This document shows, in pieces, positions 17,409 to 25,257 of a DNA stretch of 64,000 nt (position 1 is its first letter; each line of letters begins with the position of its first letter). This DNA is from Cupriavidus campinensis. GTDB lineage: Bacteria; Pseudomonadota; Gammaproteobacteria; Burkholderiales; Burkholderiaceae. The stretch covers positions 1 to 64,000 of the forward strand of contig NZ_CAJPVH010000016.1 of assembly GCF_905397395.1 (NCBI RefSeq). The letters are read 5' to 3'. A program made the position numbers and the translations under genes. Below the pieces are notes generated by a model. That model was not told the DNA's origin. It did not search any database and saw nothing but the letters and a program-made list of their open reading frames with translations.

Positions 17409-17509
17409 TGGCGACGGCCTCGCCACAGTGGCATACGCCCAGCCGCGCTGGCGACACATCGGCGATATGCGCAGCGGGTCTGATCGAGGCAAGCCAATCT
17501 TCCTACCGG

Positions 17510-19354
17510 ATGCCAATCATGACCCTGCTGATACTTGCCTATATAGGTGGCGCACTCACCATCCTGAGCCCGTGCATCCTGCCGGTGCTGCCCTTCGTGT
17601 TCGCCCGCGCCGGCCAGCCCTTCGTGCGCAGCACGCTGCCGATGCTGGCCGGCATGGCGCTGACCTTTGCCGCCGTGGCCTCGCTGGCCTCGGTGGGCGG
17701 CGCCTGGGTGGTGCATGCCAATCAGGTGGGGCGCTACGCCGCGCTGGTCCTGCTCACGATCTTCGGCGCGAGCCTGCTGCTGCCCGCGCTGGCGGACCGG
17801 CTGGCCCGACCCGTGGTGGCACTCGGCAACCGGCTGGCCGGTGATGGCGACACCTCCACGGTATGGCGCTCGCTGCTGCTCGGCGTGGCCACCGGCATGC
17901 TCTGGGCGCCCTGCGCCGGCCCGATCCTCGGCCTGGTGCTGACCGGCGCGGCGCTCAATGGCGCCAGCGTGCAAACGTCGCTGCTGCTGGCCGCCTACGC
18001 GGCGGGTGCCGCCAGCTCGCTGGCCGTGGCGCTGGGCATCGGCGGCCGGGTCTTTGCGGCGATGAAGCGGTCGATGGGTGCCGGCGAGTGGCTGCGGCGC
18101 GGCCTGGGCGTGGGCGTGCTGGCTGGCGTGGCGATCATCGGCACCGGCACGGACACCGGTCTGCTGGCGCGGCTGTCGGCCGGCAGCACCACCGGGATCG
18201 AACAGGCGCTGCTCAATGCGGTGGAAAAGGCCCGCGACATGCCGCCGCAGGCCGCAAAAAACGGCGCTAATGCCGCTAATGCCGCTAATGCCGCTAGCAA
18301 CGCCAACCACACCAATGACGGCATGCTGCTGGCCGCTAACGACGTCCGCGTGGGCTTCCCGGGCGGTGTGTCGGGCGCGTTGCCCCCGCTGCCGGTCGAA
18401 GGCCGCCTGCCCGCGCTGGACGGCGCGGTGCAATGGCTCAACTCGGCCCCGATCACCCGGGAGCAGTTGCAGGGCAAGGTCACGCTGGTCTACTTCTGGA
18501 CCTATTCCTGCATCAACTGCATCCGCTCCCTGCCCTACCTGCGCGCCTGGGCGGACAAGTACAAGGACCAGGGCCTGACCGTGATCGGCGTACATACGCC
18601 GGAGTTCGCGTTCGAGAAGCAGCCCGAGAATGTGCGCCGTGCGGTGGCGGACTTCCGCATCGGCTTCCCGGTGGCCATCGACAGCAATTACAAGATCTGG
18701 CGCGCCTTCGACAACAGCTACTGGCCGGCGGCGTATTTCGTCGATGGTCGCGGCAACATCCGCCATCACCAATTCGGCGAAGGTGGCTATGCGACGTCCG
18801 AACGTGTGATTCAAGCACTACTTGCGGAAGCCGGCGACAAGTCGGTGGCCACGGGGCTGGTCGCCCCGGAGGCGCGCGGCGCGCAGGCCATGCCTGACCT
18901 GAACAACGTGCGTTCGGGCGAGACCTATGTCGGCTACCAGCAGGCTACCAACTTCGCCTCCCCCGGCGGCCTGCGGCCCGATGCGGCGCGCGACTACACG
19001 GTCGGCAAGCTGGATCTGAACAGCTGGGGGCTGTCTGGCCGCTGGACCGTGGGAGCGGAGCAAGGGACACTTGACCGCGCCAACGGCACCATCGCCTACC
19101 GCTTCCATGCGCGCGACCTGCACCTCGTGCTCGGCCCGGCAGCCAATGGGCAGGCGGTGCGCTTCCAGGTGACCATCGACGGCAAGCCGCCCGGTGCCAG
19201 CCATGGCGCGGACACCGACGAGAACGGCAATGGCGCGGTCACGCAAACCCGGCTCTACCAGCTGGTGCGGCAGGCGGGCGAAGTTGGCGACCACACGTTC
19301 GAGATCCGCTTCCTCGATCCGGGTGTGCAGGCTTACGCGTTCACCTTCGGCTGA
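17510..19354 (+). CDS. DipZ-type cytochrome c biogenesis / thioredoxin fusion protein
   Basis: Fusion of 614 residues. Residues 1-200 form a DsbD/CcdA-type membrane domain with about six helices and paired cysteines (LSPCILPVLPF, LWAPCAGPILG). Residues about 280-430 form a TlpA/AhpC-like thioredoxin domain with the CXXC in YSCINCIRSLPYL. The C-terminal 150 residues form the beta-rich domain found in DipZ. It should move reducing power from cytoplasm to exported thiols. A linker NAANAANAASN is encoded by a 9-bp tandem repeat at 18265-18291. Starts at 17510 or 17519 are both possible; upstream frame is open but unconvincing. Confidence 0.9.
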   Translation: MPIMTLLILAYIGGALTILSPCILPVLPFVFARAGQPFVRSTLPMLAGMALTFAAVASLASVGGAWVVHANQVGRYAALVLLTIFGASLLLPALADRLARPVVALGNRLAGDGDTSTVWRSLLLGVATGMLWAPCAGPILGLVLTGAALNGASVQTSLLLAAYAAGAASSLAVALGIGGRVFAAMKRSMGAGEWLRRGLGVGVLAGVAIIGTGTDTGLLARLSAGSTTGIEQALLNAVEKARDMPPQAAKNGANAANAANAASNANHTNDGMLLAANDVRVGFPGGVSGALPPLPVEGRLPALDGAVQWLNSAPITREQLQGKVTLVYFWTYSCINCIRSLPYLRAWADKYKDQGLTVIGVHTPEFAFEKQPENVRRAVADFRIGFPVAIDSNYKIWRAFDNSYWPAAYFVDGRGNIRHHQFGEGGYATSERVIQALLAEAGDKSVATGLVAPEARGAQAMPDLNNVRSGETYVGYQQATNFASPGGLRPDAARDYTVGKLDLNSWGLSGRWTVGAEQGTLDRANGTIAYRFHARDLHLVLGPAANGQAVRFQVTIDGKPPGASHGADTDENGNGAVTQTRLYQLVRQAGEVGDHTFEIRFLDPGVQAYAFTFG

Positions 19355-19713
19355 AGATGAATTAGCAACGTAATCGTCACTTTCGCGGGGCTTCCCCGCG
19401 CATGCGGTAAACTACGCCCCGTTCTGCCGGCCGGGGCGCCGCTGCATCCAGCCCCTCCCAGCATCATCTGCCCGGCAAACACCCCTCTGCTTCACCTTCG
19501 CTCCGGGGACTGCGCCGCCCATCGCGCGCAGCCGCCCGGTCATTGACCTGCGCCCCCCATCGGAGACCTATCCGGGAACCCTTCCGGGAACCCGTCGGCG
19601 ACCCATCGGGGACCGCGCGCAGGACTGAATCCCTCAGGCAGTTTGTCTGACTCCACCCTCCCGGGGCACGCGTGCGTGTGCCGCGGGCGGTCCGTTTTCC
19701 GGAGGACAACGCA
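19355..19713. other. Intergenic region upstream of porin
   Basis: No gene is supported in this 359-base gap. A hairpin with 7-bp stem (CGCGGGG, loop CTT, CCCCGCG, 19384-19400) soon after the dipZ stop may terminate it, although no T tract follows. At about 19549-19614 there are four to five degenerate copies of a unit like ATCCGGGAACCC / ATCGGGGACC, another short tandem array. The porin leader and ribosome site GGAGG (19700-19704) occupy the right end. Confidence 0.6.
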
Positions 19714-20790
19714 ATGAAGAAGCCAGCCAGCCTTTGGCTGCTTGCGGCCGGGCTCCTGCCCGTCGCCGCCCACGCCGCACCGGGCGTGACCCTGTACGGC
19801 ATCGTCAGCTCGGCGGTGCGCTATACGTCGAACATCGACGGTCATCACAACGACCAGGCCGCGCTGGTCTCGGGCGGCATGGTCGGCAGCCGCTGGGGCC
19901 TGAAGGGCGATGAAGACCTGGGCGGCGGCCAGCACGCCATCTTCCAGCTGGAAAGCGGCTTCGCCAGCGACGACGGCCGCGCGTCCTACAACGCGCTGTT
20001 CGGCCGGCAGGCCTGGGTGGGCCTGAGCGGCGACTGGGGCAGCCTGACCTTCGGCCGCCAGTACAACGCCATCAACAACATCGGCTGGGCGTTCGACCCG
20101 CTCGACCAGGGCTGGGGCAATTTCTGGTCCGATCCGCTCTACATCGGCGGGGACATCTTCTTCCAGGACTACCGCATCGACAACAGCGTGGTCTACCAGC
20201 GCACCGTGGGGCCGTTCTCCGTGCAGCTGGACTACGGCGCCGGCGAGCAGGCCGGCAGCATGGGGCGCGGCACCACGCTCGGCGGCGGGGTGAAATACCA
20301 GCAGGGCCCGGTGGTGCTCGGCGTGGCCTACGACCAGCGCCGCAGCGACGATGGCGCCAACACGCTGCGCAACTACTCGGTGGGGGGCTCCTACGCGGTC
20401 GGCAAGGCTACGGCCTACCTCGGCCACATGGGCCGGCGCGAGTCCGCCGGCGACGCGCGCTTCGCCATCTCGTTCGTCGGGCTCGGCTACCAGCTCACGC
20501 CGGCGTTCCACGTCTCGGGCGCCTATTACCGCTACCAGCAGTCCGGCGACGTGACCACGCAGTTCCAGGACACTCCGGTGCGGCTGGGCGGCGGCAACGC
20601 GGACAGCATCGCGCTGGTGGGCGACTACGCGCTCTCCAAGCGCACCAGCGTCTACGTGGAGGCGGATATCGTGCATGCGCGCGGCGGCGCGGTGGGGCGG
20701 GAGACCGAGTACTGGGCCGGCACGCCGGCCACGGACGTGGACGACTCCACCCGCATCGGCGTGATGGTGGGCATGCGGCACCATTTCTGA
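19714..20790 (+). CDS. Gram-negative porin (OmpC-like)
   Basis: Outer-membrane porin of 358 residues. The signal peptide is KKPASLWLLAAGLLPVAAHA. The mature start VTLYGIVSSAVRY and SRWGLKGDEDLGGGQHAIFQ are hallmarks of the beta-proteobacterial general porin family, and the protein ends with the aromatic C-terminal residue (MRHHF) needed for BAM assembly. It should form a 16-strand trimeric barrel for small solutes. GGAGG lies 9 bases before the ATG. Selectivity cannot be deduced. Confidence 0.95.
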   Translation: MKKPASLWLLAAGLLPVAAHAAPGVTLYGIVSSAVRYTSNIDGHHNDQAALVSGGMVGSRWGLKGDEDLGGGQHAIFQLESGFASDDGRASYNALFGRQAWVGLSGDWGSLTFGRQYNAINNIGWAFDPLDQGWGNFWSDPLYIGGDIFFQDYRIDNSVVYQRTVGPFSVQLDYGAGEQAGSMGRGTTLGGGVKYQQGPVVLGVAYDQRRSDDGANTLRNYSVGGSYAVGKATAYLGHMGRRESAGDARFAISFVGLGYQLTPAFHVSGAYYRYQQSGDVTTQFQDTPVRLGGGNADSIALVGDYALSKRTSVYVEADIVHARGGAVGRETEYWAGTPATDVDDSTRIGVMVGMRHHF

Positions 20791-20847
20791 AGCCGCGCTA
20801 TCATCGCCCGCTCAGTCCGTTACATCTGTTCAACCCGGGAGCCGGCG

Positions 20848-21228
20848 ATGACCGCGAACATGGACACCATCGAGATCAAGGCGTTTCTGCCGGCGCAGGA
20901 TTTCGACCTGTCGAAGCGTTTCTACCTCGACCTCGGCTTTACGGAGGCGTGGGGCAGCGACGAGATGGCCTACCTGCACGCCGGGCGCTCCAGCTTCCTG
21001 CTGACGCGCTTCTACGAGAAGCCGTTCGCCGAGAACCTGATGATGTCGCTGCTGGTGGTGGATGTGGAGGCGTGGTGGCAGCACGTGGTGGCCCAGGACC
21101 TGGGCGCGCGCTACGGCGTGCGCGTGAACCCGCCCGAGGACCGGCCCTGGGGCATGCGCGACTTCACGATCGACGATCCGTCCGGGGTGCTGTGGCGGAT
21201 CGGCCAGTCCATCGACCAGCCGGCCTGA
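20848..21228 (+). CDS. VOC family (glyoxalase/bleomycin-resistance fold) protein
   Basis: Small protein of 126 residues with the two beta-alpha-beta-beta-beta units of the vicinal oxygen chelate fold: KAFLPAQDFDLSKRFYLDLGF in the first half and PWGMRDFTIDDPSGVLWRIG at the end. In this family the fold serves glyoxalase, dioxygenase or drug-binding roles. The His/Glu metal ligands are not all evident, so an antibiotic-binding or non-catalytic role is possible. It lies 57 bases after the porin and may be read with the next gene. Confidence 0.85.
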   Translation: MTANMDTIEIKAFLPAQDFDLSKRFYLDLGFTEAWGSDEMAYLHAGRSSFLLTRFYEKPFAENLMMSLLVVDVEAWWQHVVAQDLGARYGVRVNPPEDRPWGMRDFTIDDPSGVLWRIGQSIDQPA

Positions 21229-21275
21229 TGGCTGCCTGATGGCTGTCTTGGCTCCCTTCCTTCCGCTTTACGCCT

Positions 21276-21749
21276 ATGTCTTCGATACTTTCCCCCCGCG
21301 AGCCCGGCGACGCCGCCTACTACCAGCTTCTGGCCGATAGCTACCAGCGGCTGCTCGGCCGCACGCTGGTGCCCGAGCCGATGCCCGCCACCAAGGCGGC
21401 CCGCTGGCTCTACGAGGAAGCGCCGTTCGCGGTACTTGCCCACAACACGGCGCCCGATCCGGTTTTCGTCTACGGCAACCTGGCCGCCCAGCAGCGTTTC
21501 GAGTACGACTGGGCCGCCATCACGCGGCTGCCGTCCCGGCTCTCCGCCGAGCCGCCCAATCAGGCGGAGCGGCAGGCGTTCCTGGCGCGCGTGCAGCGCG
21601 TGGGCTACGAGACCGGCTACACCGGCGTGCGCATCACCCGCACGGGCAAGCGCTTCATGATCGAGGAAGCCACCCTGTGGCAGCTGATCGACGCCGACGG
21701 CGTGCTGCACGGGCAGGCGGTGATCATTCCCCGGACGCGCGACCTGTAG
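21276..21749 (+). CDS. MEKHLA domain protein
   Basis: Stand-alone protein of 157 residues matching the MEKHLA domain, a PAS-like fold first described in plant HD-ZIP III proteins and also found alone in bacteria. Features are YYQLLADSYQRLLGRTLVP, APFAVLAHNTAPDPVFVYGN, and GYTGVRITRTGKRFMIEEATLW. The bacterial role is unknown; a ligand or redox sensor is plausible. There is no partner output domain in the protein. It follows the VOC gene by 47 bases on the same strand. Confidence 0.85.
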   Translation: MSSILSPREPGDAAYYQLLADSYQRLLGRTLVPEPMPATKAARWLYEEAPFAVLAHNTAPDPVFVYGNLAAQQRFEYDWAAITRLPSRLSAEPPNQAERQAFLARVQRVGYETGYTGVRITRTGKRFMIEEATLWQLIDADGVLHGQAVIIPRTRDL

Positions 21750-21776
21750 GGAAGCGCCGTGACCGTGCCTTGAACG

Positions 21777-22223
21777 TCACTTGACCGGCGCTACCAGCGG
21801 CACGCCCTTCCGGACCACATAGGTCGCCAGTTCCGACGCCTTGCCACGCCCCACGTTCTTGGCCACGTGCGCGGTGCCGTCCGGGATGAACAGCGCCTCG
21901 CCGGCCTTCAGCGTCACCGGCGCGCGGCCCTCCAGCTGGTATTCGAGTTCGCCCGCCAGCACGTAGGCGATTTCCTCGCCCGGATGGGCATGCTTGATCG
22001 AGACGGCGCCCGGGTCGAAGTCCACCCGCACCTGCACGGCTTCGCGCCCCGGCGTGCTCAGGTCGCTCTGCACCAGGTCCGTACGATGGAGGCCGACGTT
22101 CTGGGCGTGCGCGGCCTGGAACAGCCCCGCGCCGGCCAGCAGGACGGTAGCGGCGAGGATACGGCTGGAGATACGGGCGGGGGTGCTGGCGGGGGTGCGG
22201 GCGGGGGTGCGGGTAGCAGTCAT
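21777..22223 (-). CDS. Exported cupin-domain protein
   Basis: Protein of 148 residues with a long, Thr/Pro/Ala/Arg-rich n-region and a signal peptide ending FQAAHA, then a single cupin barrel: VDFDPGAVSIKHAHPGEEIAYVLAGE with the metal-type HxH and Glu, and LKAGEALFIPDGTAHVAKN with the later His. Exported cupins bind or oxidise small molecules; function is not deducible. A 12-bp tandem repeat at about 22178-22215 encodes the TPARTPASTPAR stretch. An ATG at 22259 would add 12 residues. Confidence 0.85.
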   Translation of the reverse strand: MTATRTPARTPASTPARISSRILAATVLLAGAGLFQAAHAQNVGLHRTDLVQSDLSTPGREAVQVRVDFDPGAVSIKHAHPGEEIAYVLAGELEYQLEGRAPVTLKAGEALFIPDGTAHVAKNVGRGKASELATYVVRKGVPLVAPVK

Positions 22224-22418
22224 GGGAAGCCTTTGCGTTGCAGTGGAATGAGTCGACATTGCAACGCGCCGGTGTGTGGCGCGTGTATCGGGCCGGGGGC
22301 GGTTCTGTATGCCGATGTACGAACGCCCGGCGCCGATACGCGGCGATACAATGTCCGCCACGCCCGCCCCGGTGCGGGCCGGCGCCCTCCCCCAACGTAG
22401 GTTTCCGACTGCTACCCC

Positions 22419-23174
22419 ATGACCGTAGACAAGCCACTCCTGGACGCCTTCGCCCCGACCGGCGTGCTGCGTGCCTCGATCAACCTGGGCAATCCGATTC
22501 TTGCGCACCGCGTTGACGTTCCCGCCGCTGGCGGCGCTGGCGGCGCTGGCGGCGTATCCGTGGACCTGGCCGGCGCGCTGGCCGAGCGGCTGGGCGTGAA
22601 GCTCGAGCTGGTGGTGGTGGAAACCGCCGGGAAGTCGGTCGATCTGGTGGCGAACGAGCAGGCCGACATCGGCTTCTTTGCCATCGACCCCAAGCGCGGC
22701 GCCAGCATCGCCTTCACCGAGCCCTACGTGCTGATCGAGGGCTACTACCTCGTGCACAACGACTCGCCGGTGCGCACCAACGCGGACGTGGACCACGCCG
22801 GCACCCGGGTGGTGGTGGGCAAGGGCAGCGCCTACGACCTGTTCCTGTCCCGCGAACTCCAGCATGCGGAGATCGTGCACGCGCCGTCGTCGCAGGAGGT
22901 GGTCCGCACCTTCCTCGAACAGGATCTCGACGTGGCCGCCGGGGTGCGCCAGCAACTGGAGGCGGATATCCGGGGCCTGCCCAACCTGCGCCTGCTGGAC
23001 GAGCGCTTTATGGTGATCCGTCAGGCGATGGGCGTGCCGAAGTCTCGCGGCGACGCGGCGGCGGCCTTCCTGGCGGCGTTCGTCGAGGAGCGCAAGGCGT
23101 CCGGCGCGGTGGCGGCGGCGCTGCAAAAGCACCGCATCCAGGGCGCGACCGTGGCGCCGTTGGCGGCGGGCTAA
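22419..23174 (+). CDS. Solute-binding family 3 protein without signal peptide
   Basis: Protein of 251 residues with the fold of amino-acid ABC transporter binding proteins (TGVLRASINLGNPIL, VSVDLAGALAERLGVKLELV, ADIGFFAIDPKRGASIAFTEPYV). No signal peptide precedes the fold: the protein starts MTVDKPLLDAFAPTG. It should therefore be cytoplasmic or exported by an unusual route. A Gly-Ala insert (AAGGAGGAGG) is encoded by a 9-bp tandem repeat at 22527-22553. There is no ABC permease or ATPase next to it. A solute-sensing or lyase-like role is possible. Confidence 0.8.
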   Translation: MTVDKPLLDAFAPTGVLRASINLGNPILAHRVDVPAAGGAGGAGGVSVDLAGALAERLGVKLELVVVETAGKSVDLVANEQADIGFFAIDPKRGASIAFTEPYVLIEGYYLVHNDSPVRTNADVDHAGTRVVVGKGSAYDLFLSRELQHAEIVHAPSSQEVVRTFLEQDLDVAAGVRQQLEADIRGLPNLRLLDERFMVIRQAMGVPKSRGDAAAAFLAAFVEERKASGAVAAALQKHRIQGATVAPLAAG

Positions 23175-23188
23175 CCCATCGACGAGCC

Positions 23189-23314
23189 TCAGCGGCCGAC
23201 GAAGGTCGGCTTGCGCTTCTCCGCGAAGGCCGTCGCCGCGTTCCGATAGTCCTCGCTCTGGTCGCTGCGGCGCGTGGCCTCCGCAATGGCGTGGCGCGCA
23301 TTCGAGAATAATTG
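23189..23314 (-). pseudogene. 3' remnant of an enoyl-CoA hydratase gene
   Basis: Reading the minus strand from a stop at 23312-23314 region inward, 41 codons give ...HAIAEATRRSDQSEDYRNA then ATAFAEKRKPTFVGR and a TGA stop at 23189-23191. This is the characteristic C-terminal end of crotonase-family enoyl-CoA hydratases (EDxRxGxxAFxEKRxPxFxGR). No start and no remaining 5' portion exist: an in-frame TAA precedes it, and the next gene is unrelated. The fragment is too short to function and is read as a deletion scar. Confidence 0.8.
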
Positions 23315-23385
23315 TTAGCGGATCGCAATACATCATTACTGCATTTGTCCGCACTGACCTATCCGTCGAACGCCCCGCTATGCCT

Positions 23386-23976
23386 TCAGGTCTGCTCCAT
23401 GCCGCGCAGGCACAGGCTCATCAGCCCCATGCGCCCGCGCACGCCAAGCTTGGTGAAGACCCGGGCGACATGCGCCTGCGTGGTGGATGCCGTCAGGCCC
23501 AGCCGTCCGGCGATCTGGTTCTCGGAAGCTGCCGTCAGCAGCAACATCAGCACCTGCTGCTCGCAGGGCTCCAATACATTCAGCAAGGCGGCGGGAATCA
23601 GGTGGTCGCAGGTGGGCTGCCGCAAGGCGGTGACGTCGTGCGCCACGCCGAAGCGCAGTTGATGCGTCTCCAGCCAGCGGGCGGACCATGAGAAGTGAAC
23701 GTCACTGCCGTCGCGGTGCCGGTAGCGGTTCTCGAACCCCGTGCGCCGGTGCCCGGCCATCACCGCGCCCGCCTCACGGAGCGTCCGGTCGCGGTCATGC
23801 GGCGCCACCAGTTCGATCATGGTCTGGCCGATGATGGCGGCCTGGGACAGGCCCAGGCTCTCCGCGCACCGCGCATTGACGTAGCGGATCTTCCCAGCCT
23901 TGTCGACCAGGAACACCGTGTCTGGCAAGCTGTCCGCCAGCGTCAGGATCGCGTCTTCCGCCAAGCGTTCAATCAT
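23386..23976 (-). CDS. PAS-LuxR transcriptional regulator
   Basis: Regulator of 196 residues: a PAS sensor domain (ADSLPDTVFLVDKAGKIRYV, ENRYRHRDGSDVHFSWS) and a C-terminal LuxR/GerE helix-turn-helix (LTAASENQIAGRLGLTASTT followed by QAHVARVFTKLGV). The PAS pocket may bind haem, flavin or a small ligand; no phosphoacceptor domain is present. An upstream in-frame ATG at 24030 would add 18 residues. It lies beside the crotonase remnant on one side and the ohrR-like gene on the other; its targets are unknown. Confidence 0.88.
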   Translation of the reverse strand: MIERLAEDAILTLADSLPDTVFLVDKAGKIRYVNARCAESLGLSQAAIIGQTMIELVAPHDRDRTLREAGAVMAGHRRTGFENRYRHRDGSDVHFSWSARWLETHQLRFGVAHDVTALRQPTCDHLIPAALLNVLEPCEQQVLMLLLTAASENQIAGRLGLTASTTQAHVARVFTKLGVRGRMGLMSLCLRGMEQT

Positions 23977-24066
23977 GTGTACCGATCCCCGGGGCCGCGA
24001 CAAAGCCATCGCGACAATGTGGCCGATCATGCCAGAGGATCGGCGTTCACTCCAGCGGCACCGGCC

Positions 24067-24528
24067 CTACGTCTCGTCCTTGACCGCATGCACGATGTTG
24101 TCGCGCAGTGCGATGACCTCCTTCTGCAACTTGGCAAAGGCCGGCGGCGTCAGCCCGCATGCCGACATCAGGTCGGTGCTCGCGGCCTTCTCGCGCACGC
24201 GTCGCCCGCTTTTCGTCAGGCTCACGCGCACCTGCCGTTCGTTCTCCGGGTCGCGCTTGCGTTCGACATGGCCCATCGCCTCCAGCTTCTTGAGGATGGG
24301 CGTCAGCGTGTTCGACTCCAGGAAGAGCTTTTCGCCAAGGCCGCTGACGGTCTGGCCGTCCGCCTCCGACAGCGCCACCAGGGTGACGTACTGGGTGTAG
24401 GTGAGCCCGAGCTTGTCCAGCACGGGACGGTAGAGCTTGCCGAAGGCGAGATTGGTCGAGTAGACCGCGAAGCACAGGAAGTCCGACAGCGGGGTATCCG
24501 CGGCGCTTGTCTCATCAATGGGTTTCAT
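24067..24528 (-). CDS. ohrR: MarR family repressor, OhrR-like
   Basis: Regulator of 153 residues. The N-terminal SDFLCFAVYSTNLAFGKLYR with its single reactive Cys, followed by LDKLGLTYTQYVTLVAL, is diagnostic of OhrR peroxide sensors; the winged helix is in LGEKLFLESNTLTPILKKLE. Oxidation of the Cys by organic hydroperoxides releases DNA. Divergent from ohr at 24758, with operator-like palindromes in front of both genes. AGGAAGCAG precedes the ATG. Start 24528 rather than the open upstream frame, which crosses the promoter. Confidence 0.92.
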   Translation of the reverse strand: MKPIDETSAADTPLSDFLCFAVYSTNLAFGKLYRPVLDKLGLTYTQYVTLVALSEADGQTVSGLGEKLFLESNTLTPILKKLEAMGHVERKRDPENERQVRVSLTKSGRRVREKAASTDLMSACGLTPPAFAKLQKEVIALRDNIVHAVKDET

Positions 24529-24559
24529 CTGCTTCCTCGTCGTGATGGGCCGATGGCAA

Positions 24560-24588
24560 AGAATACATCGTATGCGACGCAATCGTAA
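24560..24588 (-). promoter_or_regulatory. ohrR promoter with operator copy
   Basis: On the minus strand TTACGA (24588-24583) and TATTCT (24565-24560) are 17 bases apart. The spacer contains ATCGTATGCGAC (24567-24578), a variant of the operator repeat found in front of ohr. This fits autorepression by OhrR. Confidence 0.6.
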
Positions 24589-24659
24589 GCGCTGAGCGCC
24601 GTCCCCGGCCCACCGCCACGCCGCCCGCCGGGTTTCTTCACGCGCGCCGTACAAACGCC

Positions 24660-24719
24660 TTGACTTGTCCGGTCCCGTGAACCATTATGCAACGCATGCG
24701 ATTACATCGCATGCGATTT
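24660..24719 (+). promoter_or_regulatory. ohr promoter with two OhrR-type operator copies
   Basis: TTGACT (24660-24665) and CATTAT (24683-24688), 17 bases apart, give a good sigma-70 promoter. Just downstream CGCATGCGATT occurs twice (24693-24703 and 24709-24719), the second within the perfect palindrome ATCGCATGCGAT (24706-24717). The copies lie over the expected transcription start, where a bound repressor would block initiation. Confidence 0.7.
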
Positions 24720-24757
24720 GTTAAACCACACTAGTTTGAGAGAGACCCTCACCCATC

Positions 24758-25204
24758 ATGACCAAGATCGAAAAAGTACTGTTCACCGGCAAGACCCACA
24801 CCACCGGCAGCAAGGGCGGCCCGCGCCATCACGGCAACCTCGACCTCCATCTCACCACGCCCGGCAACGACACGGCGCCGACCTATGCCTATGAAGCGGT
24901 GCAGTCCCACCCGACGGCTGAACAGCTCTTCGCCGGCGCGTGGTCGGCCTGTTATATCGCCGCGCTGGGCCTTGCGGCCAAGGAGTTGAAGGTGGCGGTG
25001 CCGGCCGACCTGTCGGTCGAGATCGAGGTGGACCTGGGCATGACTGGCGCGGACTACTTCCTGCAGGGCCGCATCCACGTCAACCTGCCCGGCGTGGCGC
25101 AGGAGGCGGCCGAAGCCGTGGCGCACCGCGCCGATGCCATCTGCCCGTACTCGAAGGCTACGCGCGGCAATATCGACGTCGTGCTGAGCGTCGTCACCGC
25201 GTAA
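24758..25204 (+). CDS. ohr: Organic hydroperoxide resistance protein Ohr (copy 2)
   Basis: Thiol peroxidase of 148 residues. It begins MTKIEKVLFTGKTHTTGS and carries both redox cysteines, in FAGAWSACYIAALG and ADAICPYSKATRGN. Ohr detoxifies organic hydroperoxides in the cytoplasm. Its pairing with ohrR and the operators marks it as the inducible copy, in contrast to the Ohr at 16192. A strong hairpin terminator follows at 25221. Confidence 0.95.
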   Translation: MTKIEKVLFTGKTHTTGSKGGPRHHGNLDLHLTTPGNDTAPTYAYEAVQSHPTAEQLFAGAWSACYIAALGLAAKELKVAVPADLSVEIEVDLGMTGADYFLQGRIHVNLPGVAQEAAEAVAHRADAICPYSKATRGNIDVVLSVVTA

Positions 25205-25220
25205 CGGCGGTAACGGGGGT

Positions 25221-25251
25221 CATGGCGCAACCGCTTCCGCGTTGCGCCATG
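25221..25251. terminator. Bidirectional terminator hairpin
   Basis: CATGGCGCAAC (25221-25231) pairs perfectly over 11 bp with GTTGCGCCATG (25241-25251) around a 9-base loop. It sits in the 53-base gap between the convergent ohr and SDR genes. T tracts are short, but the symmetric placement suggests it serves both. Confidence 0.7.
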
Positions 25252-25257
25252 CCTGCC

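Larger units (their letters stand above)
17026..17509. other. Divergent regulatory gap with phased direct repeats
   Basis: This 484-base gap between the DGAR-repeat gene and dipZ holds no supported gene. It contains two six-base direct repeats with 10-base period (17206-17221 and 17393-17408), a 12-of-13 inverted repeat joining them (GCCAGATACAAAG at 17200-17212 against 17400-17412), and a stretch of CAAATCGGGC-type tandem repeats (17282-17355). The layout suggests shared control of the two flanking genes. Confidence 0.6.
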
